Shown: one piece after another, positions 51,602 through 60,271 of the stretch
Position numbering within the stretch: the first letter of the stretch is position 1
Layout: each line of letters starts with the position of its first letter
The notes under the pieces: model-generated
Seen by the model: only the letters and a program-made list of their open reading frames with translations
Database searches by the model: none
What the model was told of the DNA's origin: nothing
Position numbers and translations under genes: made by a program
DNA from: an uncultured Oscillospiraceae bacterium
Lineage (GTDB): Bacteria; Bacillota; Clostridia; Oscillospirales; Oscillospiraceae
NCBI GenBank assembly: GCA_947631395.1
Contig: CANRLF010000001.1
Location: 124,001-188,000, forward strand
Length of the DNA: 64,000 nt
Reading direction: 5' to 3'

Positions 51602-52083
51602 ATTTTGCCCTCCATATCTTCAATCAGTTTGTTCTTTGCCCGGTAAAATGTAACCTTTGCCCAGACTTCTGATCTTCCAAATATACCGGCTATTTCTCCA
51701 AAGCTCAATTCTCCGAATACCCGCAACATAAAGACCTCCCTGTATGGCTCCCTGAGACAATGCAGGTGCTTATGTATTTGCGCCGCCAGTTCCTTATCGG
51801 CTAATGCCTCATACGGATCGGGTCCGGTTTCTTCAAATCCGACCTGTTCCGCGAACCGCCCCCGACGCTTTTGCTCCTTACGTAAGGCGTTTTTCGCGAT
51901 TTGGCAAAGCCATGTTTTGAGCTTACACTCGCCACGAAATTGACCGATGTGCAGATACGCCTGATAAAAGGTTTCGGAGGTCAATTCCTCGGCTAAGCTC
52001 TCGTCGCCGCAAAGCGACAACAGGAAGCGGAACACAATGGGACTGAGTTCATTGAATATCGCGTCAAATTCCCGCAAGCTCAT
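51598..52083 (-). CDS. ECF-type RNA polymerase sigma factor
   Basis: The 161-residue sigma-70 family protein has region 2 (DESLAEELTSETFYQAYLHIGQFRGECKLKTWLCQIAKNALR) and region 4 (LREPYREVFMLRVFGELSFGEIAGIFGRSEVWAKVTFYRAKNKL). ATG 52083 is placed very close to AGAGGTG, so the exact start is uncertain. With the anti-sigma it makes an envelope-signal module lying against the tgt-yajC operon direction. Confidence 0.92.
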   Translation of the reverse strand: MSLREFDAIFNELSPIVFRFLLSLCGDESLAEELTSETFYQAYLHIGQFRGECKLKTWLCQIAKNALRKEQKRRGRFAEQVGFEETGPDPYEALADKELAAQIHKHLHCLREPYREVFMLRVFGELSFGEIAGIFGRSEVWAKVTFYRAKNKLIEDMEGKI

Positions 52084-52309
52084 CACCTCTTTTGTATATT
52101 GGAGTCAGCATATCAGAAAAAGATACAAAATAATATTTTTTTGTCCATTGCTGCATATAACCTTATGTTTTACCGCTTATCTGTCGAATGATTTCAATTT
52201 GCCGATGGGCGGGATAATTGGGAGGGGAAGTTTTTAAATTATTCTTGCAATTATGTGAGCTCTACGTTATAATAAATGGTACTTCTACCAGATGATATGG
52301 AGGTTAACA

Positions 52310-52789
52310 ATGTTTTCCAACGATAAAAAGAGCGTACTTCGCGTGATCTCAATAGTTATGACGGTGGTTATGATCTCGGTGTGCCTGGCCGGGTGCTTCG
52401 CGCCGGCGGCGGGGACAGGGGACGGCACCGGAGCGGACGGCGAGGCGGCCGGCGGCGGCGGGACCATCGTCACACTGGTGCTTTACATGGTGGTCATCAT
52501 CGCGGTCTTTTACTTCATTATGATCCGCCCCGAGAAAAAGCGCAAGAAGAAGGCCCAGGAGATGCGCGATAACCTGGCTATCGGCGACAATATCACCACC
52601 ATAGGCGGTATGGTCGGCAAGATAGTGAACATCTCCGATGAGTTCATCACCTTCGAGACCGGCGAGGACCGGGTCCGCATAAAGATAACCAAGTGGGGCA
52701 TATCCTCCACCGGCAAGGACAACCAGGAGACCGAGGACAAGGTGGAGAGCCGCGAGGACACCTCCGCCGACAGCAAGGACAGCAAATAA
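52310..52789 (+). CDS. yajC: Preprotein translocase accessory subunit YajC, with lipobox
   Basis: The 159-residue protein has the YajC core: one membrane helix (IVTLVLYMVVIIAVFYFIMIRPEKKRKKK), then MRDNLAIGDNITTIGGMVGKIVNI and a charged tail. Unusually, residues 14-35 form a second hydrophobic segment ending VCLAGCFAPAAG, a good lipobox (LAGC), before a Gly-rich linker. ATG 52310 follows TGGAGGTTAACA. YajC works with SecDF in protein export. Confidence 0.9.
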   Translation: MFSNDKKSVLRVISIVMTVVMISVCLAGCFAPAAGTGDGTGADGEAAGGGGTIVTLVLYMVVIIAVFYFIMIRPEKKRKKKAQEMRDNLAIGDNITTIGGMVGKIVNISDEFITFETGEDRVRIKITKWGISSTGKDNQETEDKVESREDTSADSKDSK

Positions 52790-52802
52790 ACAGTAATTAT
52801 TT

Positions 52803-52852
52803 GACCTCCCCGGGAATAAGTCTTAACAAGGCTTGTTCTCGGGGAGGTTTCT
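52803..52852 (+). terminator. Hairpin that hides the next ribosome-binding site
   Basis: ACCTCCCCGGGAATAAG pairs with CTTGTTCTCGGGGAGGT (two mismatches) and is followed by TTCTTT. The descending arm includes GGGGAGG, the ribosome site of the TIGR04086 gene at 52855. It could terminate yajC transcripts and reduce translation of read-through message. Confidence 0.7.
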
Positions 52853-52854
52853 TT

Positions 52855-53256
52855 ATGGAAAGGTTTAAGAACGACGGCAAAAGGATACTGATTTCCTCGG
52901 TCATCGGAGCCGCGGTCTCAATAGGGCTGTCTGTGGCGCTGATGGCCATAATGGCGGCGCTGGTGTCCTCCGGCAGGGTGGGGGAGGGGGCGGAAAAGGC
53001 CATGTGCGTGGCCTGCGTCCTGGTCGCCACGGCGGTGGGGTCGCTCATCGCCAGAGTGGCCGCCCACGGCGCGGCGCTCCTGACGGGTATAGGGACCGGG
53101 GTTATCGTCATTTTGGCAAAAATTTTATTGATGCTCCTGTCAGACGAGAGCACGGCGCTGGATAACACGGATATGACGCTAATCCTATGTATCTTGTGTT
53201 CCGGTGTGGCCACAGGCGCAATATCTCCGCATAAACGCCGTCGTCGCCGCAGATGA
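52855..53256 (+). CDS. TIGR04086-family membrane protein
   Basis: The 133-residue protein has four membrane helices (ISSVIGAAVSIGLSVALMAIMAALV; AMCVACVLVATAVGSLIARVAA; LLTGIGTGVIVILAKILLML; LILCILCSGVATGAI) and an Arg/Lys-rich tail (HKRRRRRR). The family commonly follows yajC in Firmicutes. ATG 52855 has GGGGAGG upstream, inside a hairpin. Function unknown, probably linked to protein export. Confidence 0.85.
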   Translation: MERFKNDGKRILISSVIGAAVSIGLSVALMAIMAALVSSGRVGEGAEKAMCVACVLVATAVGSLIARVAAHGAALLTGIGTGVIVILAKILLMLLSDESTALDNTDMTLILCILCSGVATGAISPHKRRRRRR

Positions 53257-53272
53257 CGTCAAAATGACCGCA

Positions 53273-53299
53273 CCCGTGATTACAAACTGTAATCACGGG
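53273..53299. terminator. Perfect 12-bp hairpin after the TIGR04086 gene
   Basis: CCCGTGATTACA (53273-53284), AAC loop, TGTAATCACGGG (53288-53299). There is no T-tract, so it may be a factor-dependent terminator or a protein-binding palindrome. Confidence 0.55.
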
Positions 53300-53304
53300 C
53301 AAAT

Positions 53305-53444
53305 GTTTACATAAATTATAGGTGATTACCAATATGTTGTGTTTTGGCGTCTTGCGATAATCTAAATATTGCGCAAATACCCATGAACAAAGGGGCTTTC
53401 TAAACCGCCTCTGTTGTGTGGTTTACATAATCGTGTTAACATAA
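53305..53444. repeat. Three XerD-half-site-like motifs before spoIIM-xerD
   Basis: GTTTACATAA at 53305 and 53421 and GTTAACATAA at 53435 match the reverse complement of the XerD-binding arm of Firmicute dif sites (TTATGTAAAC). No XerC arm with a 6-bp centre is found, so a full dif site is not claimed. The rest of this 298-bp gene-free stretch (53257-53554) is AT-rich and holds the spoIIM promoter region near 53480-53515. Confidence 0.35.
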
Positions 53445-53554
53445 TTTATGTGCATAATTCACAAATTTTCGATTTGATATTGATATTTTATCCCAAATGT
53501 ATTATTATATAAACGAACTTTGGGCCGAGGGAAATTCAGGCATTAATTCGGGAT

Positions 53555-54205
53555 ATGGCGAATAGCCTTATACGGGTGATTGCTTGGATGAACAAAAGAA
53601 GGCTTTTAAGCGGGCTCCTCGGACTTCCGGACAAGTGGCTCATTTATTTTCTGATATGCGGCGTGGCGTTCTCAGCAGGGATCGCCGCGGGGACATTTGA
53701 GTCACGTCCGTTCTGCGAAAGCGGCGCGGCGGCCCTGTACCTGGGGGAGTACCTTCGGGGATTGGGGAGCGGCGGCGCGGAGGGGACGCTCAGGTTTTTC
53801 CTCAATGTGAGCGCGGAGTCGTTGGCGGCGTTCCTTATGGGCTTTTCCGTTATCGGCCTTATAGGTATCCCGGCTCTGTCCCTTATACGGGGCTTCTCCG
53901 CGGGATTTGCCCTCTCGGTATTTGTGAGGCTCTACTCCGGCGACGGGGTGGCGGCGGGACTTTTGCTGGTGGGGCTACGGACGGCCGTTTCCCTTCCGGT
54001 ATTTCTGACGGTGGCGTCAAGGTCCCTTCGCGCGAGCTTTGAGCTCTCACGGCTCGCCCTGTTTTCCGCCCCATCAGGCGGGGGGATATACTCCAGGGCC
54101 TATTTTCTGAGATTTTTAGCGGCAATAATTATTTTGCTGCTCCTTTCAGCGGGGGGCAGTGCCCTGATGAACTGGGGCATAAGCAAGCTTCCTGTGTTTG
54201 CTTGA
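53555..54205 (+). CDS. spoIIM: SpoIIM-like membrane protein
   Basis: The protein of up to 216 residues has five membrane helices (WLIYFLICGVAFSAGIAAGTF, SLAAFLMGFSVIGLIGIPALSL, GFALSVFVRLYSG and others), matching stage II sporulation protein M (DUF95). SpoIIM helps the DMP complex thin septal peptidoglycan during engulfment. ATG 53555 has a weak ribosome site; ATG 53588 (MNKRRLLSGLLG) is an alternative. It lies 18 nt before xerD, as in several Firmicutes, which supports an endospore-forming ancestry. Confidence 0.85.
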   Translation: MANSLIRVIAWMNKRRLLSGLLGLPDKWLIYFLICGVAFSAGIAAGTFESRPFCESGAAALYLGEYLRGLGSGGAEGTLRFFLNVSAESLAAFLMGFSVIGLIGIPALSLIRGFSAGFALSVFVRLYSGDGVAAGLLLVGLRTAVSLPVFLTVASRSLRASFELSRLALFSAPSGGGIYSRAYFLRFLAAIIILLLLSAGGSALMNWGISKLPVFA

Positions 54206-54223
54206 ACGAAAGAAGGTGGTCAA

Positions 54224-55114
54224 GTGCCTGAGGAAAACTATATAAGCGGTTTTGAGAGATACCTGCAGGATGAAAGGCACGTATCCACCAACACGTTCCT
54301 GTCGTATATGCGGGACGTACACCAGTTTACGGAATACCTCTCAAAGCACGTTGACGTCTCGGTCACAGCGGTGGACAGGGACAAGATCAACGACTATGTA
54401 CAGTGGCTCCACGGCGCGGGGAAATCCGCCGCCACCATCGCCAGGAGCGTGGCGTCGATAAGGTGCTTTTACGCGTATCTTATCAGCGCCGGGGCGGTGG
54501 CCGCAAACCCCGTTGTCGATATAACCGTTGAGAAGGCGGAGAAGAAGCTTCCGCAGATACTCACCAGCGCCGAGGTGGAGCTCTTGCTGGATCAGCCCAA
54601 GTGCACCGACATGAAGGGCTACCGCGACAGGGCGATGCTGGAGCTACTTTACGCCACCGGCATAAGGGTCAGCGAGCTTATCGGCATGAATATCGACGAC
54701 GTCAAGCTCTCCGCCGGCATAATAAAGTGCACCACCCACGGCAAGGAGAGGTATATACCGATGTACTCCGCCGCCATAAGGGCAGTTTCCGACTATATCA
54801 ATCTGGTCCGCGGACAGATGATCGCGGAGCCCACGGAGCAGGCGCTGTTCGTCAATATAAACGGCGAGCGCATGACACGACAGGGCTTTTGGAAGGTCGT
54901 GAAGCACTATCAGGAGATGGCGAAGATAGACAAGGACATAACGCCACACACACTGCGCCACTCCTTCGCCGCGCACCTTCTGGAGAACGGCGCGGACCTG
55001 CACTCCATACAGGAGATGCTGGGCCACGCGGATATATCCTCCACCCAGGTCTACGCGCAGCTTGTGAAGAAGCAGCTCAAGGACGTATACAACAAAGCCC
55101 ACCCACGGGCATAA
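54224..55114 (+). CDS. xerD: Tyrosine recombinase XerD
   Basis: The 296-residue protein has the core-binding domain (YLQDERHVSTNTFLSYMRDVHQF) and catalytic domain: Arg in YATGIRVSELIG, HTLRHSFAAHLLENG, GHADIS and the Tyr nucleophile in STQVYAQL. It resolves chromosome dimers at dif with XerC. GTG 54224 follows AGAAGGTGGTCAA. Length and motifs match housekeeping XerD rather than a phage integrase. Confidence 0.93.
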   Translation: MPEENYISGFERYLQDERHVSTNTFLSYMRDVHQFTEYLSKHVDVSVTAVDRDKINDYVQWLHGAGKSAATIARSVASIRCFYAYLISAGAVAANPVVDITVEKAEKKLPQILTSAEVELLLDQPKCTDMKGYRDRAMLELLYATGIRVSELIGMNIDDVKLSAGIIKCTTHGKERYIPMYSAAIRAVSDYINLVRGQMIAEPTEQALFVNINGERMTRQGFWKVVKHYQEMAKIDKDITPHTLRHSFAAHLLENGADLHSIQEMLGHADISSTQVYAQLVKKQLKDVYNKAHPRA

Positions 55115-55129
55115 CTCCTTAATAAAAAC

Positions 55130-55399
55130 GGATTTCCCCGGCCGAAAGGCCGGGGAAATTCAGCCTGTCGAAAAAGGCCTGCGGCCTTTTCCGACAGAGG
55201 GGGACGTGCGGAAAAATTCGCGAAAAGGTCTGCGGACCTATTCGCAAATTTTTCCTGCCGTCACGCCGCGCGCGCCGCAAGCGGCACACTTGCGTGACAA
55301 AAGGTAATTTTCGCGACGCACATGTCGCCGCGAAAATTGATTGGATTTGAGTTTTTTGACAATCTGGATTTCCCCGGCCGAAGGGCCGGGGAAATTCAG
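55130..55399. repeat. Hairpin cluster bounded by a 34-bp self-complementary direct repeat
   Basis: The 345-bp gap after xerD holds six hairpins in a row. The outer pair are copies of the same 34-nt unit (55130-55163 and 55366-55399, one mismatch), each folding as TTTCCCCGGCC / GGCCGGGGAAA. Between them lie CTGTCG..AAAAGGCC-TGC-GGCCTTTT..CGACAG (55165-55197), a 51-nt hairpin with an AGGTC-TGC-GGACCT tip (55208-55258), GTCACGC/GCGTGAC (55260-55298) with inner GCCGC-AA-GCGGC, and AATTTTCGCG/CGCGAAAATT (55306-55338). It is non-coding. It could be a structured RNA or a palindromic mobile repeat. Confidence 0.75.
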
Positions 55400-55408
55400 G
55401 TTGAGGGC

Positions 55409-55445
55409 AAAAAAATTGCCGGGATGGAGATCCCGGCGTTTTTGT
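55409..55445 (-). terminator. Terminator of the nadBC operon
   Basis: On the minus strand GCCGGGAT-CTCC-ATCCCGGC is followed by AATTTTTTT, an 8-bp perfect stem with T-tract. Confidence 0.92.
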
Positions 55446-55460
55446 TTTGGCAGGGGAGCG

Positions 55461-56294
55461 TTATTTTGTGAACTTCAGGCTGATGTCGAGGGCCACGACG
55501 GAGTGGGTCAGGGCGCCGATGGAGATGATGTCCACGCCGGTATCGGCCACGGCGCGCAGGTCGCGCTCACCCATGTTGCCGCTGGCCTCGGTTATGGCGC
55601 GGCGGTTTATGAGCTCCACGCATGTGCGCATGTCGTCGATGGACATGTTGTCGAGCATTATGATGTCGGCGCCGGCCTCAAGGCACTCGCAGACCTGGTC
55701 CACGGTCTCGGCCTCCACCTCGATCTTCAGGGTGTGAGGGGCGTTGCGGCGGACGGCCTCCACGGCCTTACCGATGCCGCCGGAGGCGACGATGTGGTTG
55801 TCCTTTATGAGAACGCCGTCGGCGAGATTGAAGCGGTGGTTGCGGCCGCCTCCGGCCTTGACGGCGTATTTTTCGAGTACGCGAAGGCCCGGGGTCATCT
55901 TGCGGGTGTCGACGATGACGGCGCCGGTGCCGGCCACGGAGTCAACGGCCTTCCGCGTGGCGGTGGCAACGCCGGACATGTGCTGAATGAGGTTAAGAGC
56001 CACGCGCTCACCGGCGAGGATGCTCCTGGAGGGGCCGGAGATGGAGGCCAGGTCCTGGCCCTTTTTCACAAGGTCGCCGTCGGACACAAGGGGAGTGACG
56101 GTGATGCGGGGGTCCACAAGCTTAAACACACGGCAAAGGACCTCCATCCCGCAGAAAACGCCGTCCATCTTGGCACGGAAACGGCCCTCGGACCGGGCGG
56201 ACTCGGGGATACAGCTTTCGGTGGTGATGTCGCCGGTGCCAAGGTCCTCGGCAAGGGCGTCGAGTATCAGTTTATCAAGTCCTATATAGTTCAT
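55461..56294 (-). CDS. nadC: Nicotinate-nucleotide pyrophosphorylase (quinolinate phosphoribosyltransferase)
   Basis: The 277-residue enzyme makes nicotinate mononucleotide from quinolinate and PRPP in NAD synthesis. Motifs include EDLGTGDITTE, ERVALNLIQHMSGVAT, VDTRKMTPGLRVLEKYAVKAGGGRNHRFNLADGVLIKDNH, and ADIIMLDNM. It lies 12 nt after nadB in the same operon and is followed by a terminator. Confidence 0.95.
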   Translation of the reverse strand: MNYIGLDKLILDALAEDLGTGDITTESCIPESARSEGRFRAKMDGVFCGMEVLCRVFKLVDPRITVTPLVSDGDLVKKGQDLASISGPSRSILAGERVALNLIQHMSGVATATRKAVDSVAGTGAVIVDTRKMTPGLRVLEKYAVKAGGGRNHRFNLADGVLIKDNHIVASGGIGKAVEAVRRNAPHTLKIEVEAETVDQVCECLEAGADIIMLDNMSIDDMRTCVELINRRAITEASGNMGERDLRAVADTGVDIISIGALTHSVVALDISLKFTK

Positions 56295-56306
56295 GGTTTC
56301 TCCTTA

Positions 56307-57848
56307 TCAGCTTTCGCGGTAGTGGGCGCCGATGCTCTCGGTGCGGGCCAGGGCGGCGTCGATGATGGAAACGGAAATTATGGCGAGGCTCAGGTCCTCG
56401 TCGTACTCCTTGGAGGCGGAAAAGCCGGAGGACAGCATATCGAGTATCTCGAGCATCTGCCGGCGCGCGGTCTCAAGGCCGTCCTTCGTGCGGATGACGA
56501 AGCAGTATTTGCTCATTATGTGCTGCATACGGGCCCGGAGCTCCTTGAAGTCGATGTCGAGGGGCGTGCGGACGGGGAGCTCGGGCCAGAGCTCCTCGGA
56601 GCTTGAGAGGGCGGGGGAGTAGGCCCGGTTTATGTCCTCAGCGGCCCGGCGGCCGAATACAAGGCACTCGAGCATGGAGTTTGAGGCCAGGCGGTTTGCC
56701 CCGTGGACGCCGGTGGAGGCGGTCTCGCCGCAGGCGTAGAGGCCGTGGACGGCGGTGCGGGCGTATAGGTCCGTCTTGACGCCGCCCATCATGTAGTGGT
56801 GGACGGGGCAGACAGGGATATAGTCTCGGGAGATATTTATGCCCCGGCGCAGGCACTCGTTATATATGGTGGGGAAGCGGCGGGCAAGCTCCTCCTCGGG
56901 CTCGTGGGTGATGTCGATGAATACGTGGCTTTCGCCGCTCTTTTTCATCTCGTTATAGATGCCCCTTGCCACGATGTCCCTGGGGGCAAGCTCCGCGAGC
57001 TCGTGCTTGCCAACCATGAAACGCTCGCCCTTTGAGTTTTTGAGAAGGCCGCCCTCTCCACGGACGGACTCGGAGATGAGGAAGGCGCGGCTCTCCCGGT
57101 CCGGGGACCAGAGGCCCGTGGGGTGGAACTGGATAAACTCCATGCCCCGGAGCTCCGCCCCGGCGCGTATCGCCGCCGCCAGGCCGTCGCCGGTGGCCAC
57201 GGCGGGGTTGGTGCTGGACTCAAATACCTGGCCTATGCCGCCGGTGCAGAGGACCAGGTGGCGGGTGGCGACGGTCTCGTATTCGCCGTCGTCGTCCTTA
57301 ACCAAAAGGCCGGAGACGCCTTTTTCGTCGGTGAGTATGTCCACGAAGAAGGTGTTGTCACGGAAGATTATATTCTCCCGCTGGGAGGCGATGTAGGCCA
57401 GGGTCTTGACGGTCTCGCGTCCGGTGGCGTCGCCGCCGGCGTGGAGGATGCGGTTCTTGTGGTGGCCGCCCTCGCGGGTCCTGTCAAGCTCGCCGTACTC
57501 GTTGAGGTCGAAGGGGACGTTCATCTTGATCAGGGACGCGATGTCCCGGGGGCCCTCGTCAACAAGGACGTGTACGGCGGCCTCGTCGCACAGTCCCGCT
57601 CCGGCGACGATGGTGTCCCGGAAGTGGAGCTCCGGATCGTCGTCAGGCGCCGTCACAACGGCTATGCCGCCCTGGGCAAGCCAGGAGTTGGATATGTCTA
57701 TGGTCTCCTTGGCGAAAACACAGCATTTGAGGGAGGGGGAGAGGTTGAGGGCGGAGTAGAGCCCCGCGATCCCCGCGCCCACGATGACAACGTCATAATT
57801 TGAGTGCCTTTTCGGCTTTATGGAGCCGTCTATGGCGTAACGCATCAT
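56307..57848 (-). CDS. nadB: L-aspartate oxidase
   Basis: The 513-residue flavoprotein oxidises aspartate to iminoaspartate; in anaerobes it uses fumarate. It shows an FAD Rossmann motif (YDVVIVGAGIAGLYSALNL), SWLAQGGIAVV, HHKNRILHAGGDATG, GMEFIQFHPTG, ISESVRGEGG, HHYMMGGV and GETASTGVHGANRLASNSMLEC. ATG 57848 and 57845 are adjacent; AAGAAGGATAACC precedes them. nadA, normally next to it, is absent on this side, where the modification island begins. Confidence 0.95.
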   Translation of the reverse strand: MMRYAIDGSIKPKRHSNYDVVIVGAGIAGLYSALNLSPSLKCCVFAKETIDISNSWLAQGGIAVVTAPDDDPELHFRDTIVAGAGLCDEAAVHVLVDEGPRDIASLIKMNVPFDLNEYGELDRTREGGHHKNRILHAGGDATGRETVKTLAYIASQRENIIFRDNTFFVDILTDEKGVSGLLVKDDDGEYETVATRHLVLCTGGIGQVFESSTNPAVATGDGLAAAIRAGAELRGMEFIQFHPTGLWSPDRESRAFLISESVRGEGGLLKNSKGERFMVGKHELAELAPRDIVARGIYNEMKKSGESHVFIDITHEPEEELARRFPTIYNECLRRGINISRDYIPVCPVHHYMMGGVKTDLYARTAVHGLYACGETASTGVHGANRLASNSMLECLVFGRRAAEDINRAYSPALSSSEELWPELPVRTPLDIDFKELRARMQHIMSKYCFVIRTKDGLETARRQMLEILDMLSSGFSASKEYDEDLSLAIISVSIIDAALARTESIGAHYRES

Positions 57849-58066
57849 TGGTTATCCTTCTTTCGTAAATGAAAGGTATTTGACCTATTATATCAACACC
57901 GCTCGAAATTGGCAACTGAAATATAACAAAAAATAAAATCTTTCTGCCCTTTACAGCAAAAGGCTTTTTGTTGCTTTTTACTAAAAAGATGATATAATGA
58001 TTGTGGATCATAAGGTTTATATTCAAGGACCAATGTCGCCTCATCAATTATTTGCGGGTGGATAAA

Positions 58067-60271
58067 ATGGAAATCAAAAGACACATAAATTACGCCCTCG
58101 TTGAGGACGTAAGGCCCCCAATGTATACAGCTATGAAATACTGGGGAAAGAAGCCGCACAATATATGGCGCGAATTTATAGAATGTTATTCTCCGGAGGG
58201 AGGCATAGTACTCGATCCCTTTGCGGGAAGCGGTATTGCCGCATTTGAAGGAGCGATCGCGAAAAGAAAGACGATAGCACTGGACATCAATCCGATGACA
58301 TCGTTTTTTATTGAGGTATCGACAGCAAAATTTGATGCCGACCTTTTTACCAAGGCGGCAACAAGTATTATTGAGGCTGTCAAAAAGGATCCGGTATATT
58401 TAAAGCATTATACAAAACATCACGACGGGAAGCTGCTTACTATTTATAATTACATATGGAAAGACGGAACGGTCTGGAAGTTAAACGCCAAGGATGAGGA
58501 AAAAAACAGCGTCTTGCTGCAACCGGATGACGATGACGCAGGCGCTGTGATAGATATGGATAAATTGGAGATACCGTTCTGGTTCCCGGAAAATAAATTT
58601 CCAAATACGCCGTCAATAAATGGGAAATTCATCAAAGATATAGGCGGTGACAACTTTTCTTTTCTTTGGACGAGGCGCAATCTGTACCTTTTGGCGCTTT
58701 TGTTCGACCTTATTGAAAAGCAGGACAAAGCGGTTCAGCTGCCGCTACTTTATGCCTTCGTTCATACCCTGCATCTTGTTTCAAAGATGGTTGTATCAAG
58801 GCAGGAAAGAGGTAACAGAGCGTATTCCGGCAGTTGGGGCAGGGCAGACTATATGATCCGCAACAGGCGCATGGAGCAAAATCCTGTGATTGTGTTTTTC
58901 AGGGCCTGCTTCGACAAACAGGGTGTTGTTTCCTCGCTCACCGACGCGAATGAACGCCTTGGACCGCGCGTGTCAGTCAATGAGATCGGCCCGGGCAAAA
59001 GGCTTAAGAGCAAGGCCGATGTTAACTACGGAAGGATAGATATATCAGATCTTTTGGATCATGTTCAGGAAAAAAGTGTTGACTTTATAATAACCGACCC
59101 TCCATATGGAGGACTTGTTCAATATATGGACCTGAGCATGGTATGGCTTGTTTGGCTCATGCACCACGATGAAAGGTTCACGCCGGATATGAATGCGGAA
59201 ATCACCGTCAAGAAGGGCGTTGTCAGCAGGGATATGTATAGACGCCGCCTTCAGAACGCGTTTGTAAACATGCATAAGGTCCTAAAGGACGACGGATATA
59301 TGGTCGTTACGTTCCACAGTAAGGAAATGCAGGAATGGAACGACTTCGTAAACGCCGTTAGAAACGCCGGTTTCAAATTCGATAAGATAACCCATCAGTA
59401 CAACAGAAGGTCCGGAGAATCCAATGTATCAAATCCATACGGAACCGCGGGGTCTGATTTTTATATACGCTGTGTAAAAAAGAGAGATGTCGACTTTTCA
59501 AATGACCGCTCGGCATTGGAGCATTTTGTATTTCAAAAGACGACAGAGGTGGTCGCCCGCAGGGCAGAGCCTACACCGTATGATTTTATTCTAAACAGCG
59601 TACTTCCTGAAATGTTACAGGCTGGATTTCTTCAGCCGGATGAGCCGGCCCATGAAATAAATAAGATCCTGAAACAGTATACCGGCGAGGGGAAGACCTT
59701 CAGCGTAACGGACAATCCCAGTAACAAGGCCGGCGCCATATTGTGGTTCAACGATCCGTCCGAATACATAAGCTTCCCGGATATCCCGCTGTCGGACAGA
59801 GTAGACGAAGCTGTATTGTCTATACTCCGCAGGCGCATTTCGGTACGTATAGATGATGTTATCGCGGAGCTTTTCAAGATGTATCCGAACGGCTTGACAC
59901 CGGATCCCAGGAAGATCAAATCGGTCATGGAAAAATACGCGTTCCAATCCTCCGGGAAATGGAAGCTCAAGGACTCCGTTTCAGAGGAGGCGTCAAAGCA
60001 TACACAGATCATAGGGTTGCTATGTAAAATAGGCAAGAAGCTCGGATATGGATCATTCGTGGGACAAAGGGAACAGCCGGAATATCTTAATGACGGACAA
60101 CGGCTGAGGGATATTGCCGATATAAAGGAATTGAGCTGCTTGTCGGAAAAATATGAGCAGGTACGAATAGAGCGCATCTCAATGGTCGACTGCGTTTACA
60201 TATCCGGCAATGAAATTATGTTATGGCTATCTTTGAGGTGGAAAACAGTACTAATTTTTCCAACGCGATAA
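58067..60271 (+). CDS. DNA methyltransferase with C-terminal nuclease-like region, frameshifted near its end
   Basis: The 734-residue product starts with MYTAMKYWGKKPHNIW and the SAM-binding motif IVLDPFAGSGIAAFEGA (residues about 49-65). The catalytic motif IITDPPYGGLVQYMD is near 342 (amino-methyltransferase, DPPY). The C-terminal part (about 470 on) includes SKHTQIIGLLCKIGKKLGY (644) and ISMVDCVYISGNEIM (704). A tandem TTATG at 60216-60225 throws the frame, giving an unrelated tail (LWLSLRWKTVLIFPTR). Removing one TTATG yields 804 residues continuing AIFEVENSTNFSNAIIR. ATG 58067 follows GCGGGTGGATAA. DNA is AT-richer than nadB, suggesting transfer. Confidence 0.85.
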   Translation: MEIKRHINYALVEDVRPPMYTAMKYWGKKPHNIWREFIECYSPEGGIVLDPFAGSGIAAFEGAIAKRKTIALDINPMTSFFIEVSTAKFDADLFTKAATSIIEAVKKDPVYLKHYTKHHDGKLLTIYNYIWKDGTVWKLNAKDEEKNSVLLQPDDDDAGAVIDMDKLEIPFWFPENKFPNTPSINGKFIKDIGGDNFSFLWTRRNLYLLALLFDLIEKQDKAVQLPLLYAFVHTLHLVSKMVVSRQERGNRAYSGSWGRADYMIRNRRMEQNPVIVFFRACFDKQGVVSSLTDANERLGPRVSVNEIGPGKRLKSKADVNYGRIDISDLLDHVQEKSVDFIITDPPYGGLVQYMDLSMVWLVWLMHHDERFTPDMNAEITVKKGVVSRDMYRRRLQNAFVNMHKVLKDDGYMVVTFHSKEMQEWNDFVNAVRNAGFKFDKITHQYNRRSGESNVSNPYGTAGSDFYIRCVKKRDVDFSNDRSALEHFVFQKTTEVVARRAEPTPYDFILNSVLPEMLQAGFLQPDEPAHEINKILKQYTGEGKTFSVTDNPSNKAGAILWFNDPSEYISFPDIPLSDRVDEAVLSILRRRISVRIDDVIAELFKMYPNGLTPDPRKIKSVMEKYAFQSSGKWKLKDSVSEEASKHTQIIGLLCKIGKKLGYGSFVGQREQPEYLNDGQRLRDIADIKELSCLSEKYEQVRIERISMVDCVYISGNEIMLWLSLRWKTVLIFPTR

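Noticed and set aside
53400-53460. Complete dif site upstream of spoIIM-xerD
   Set aside because: XerD-like arms are present, but no matching XerC arm lies at 6-bp spacing.
55341-56606. Open frame of 421 codons on the plus strand
   Set aside because: Antisense to nadC and the end of nadB and crossing the nadBC terminator; His/Gly/Val-rich without domains.
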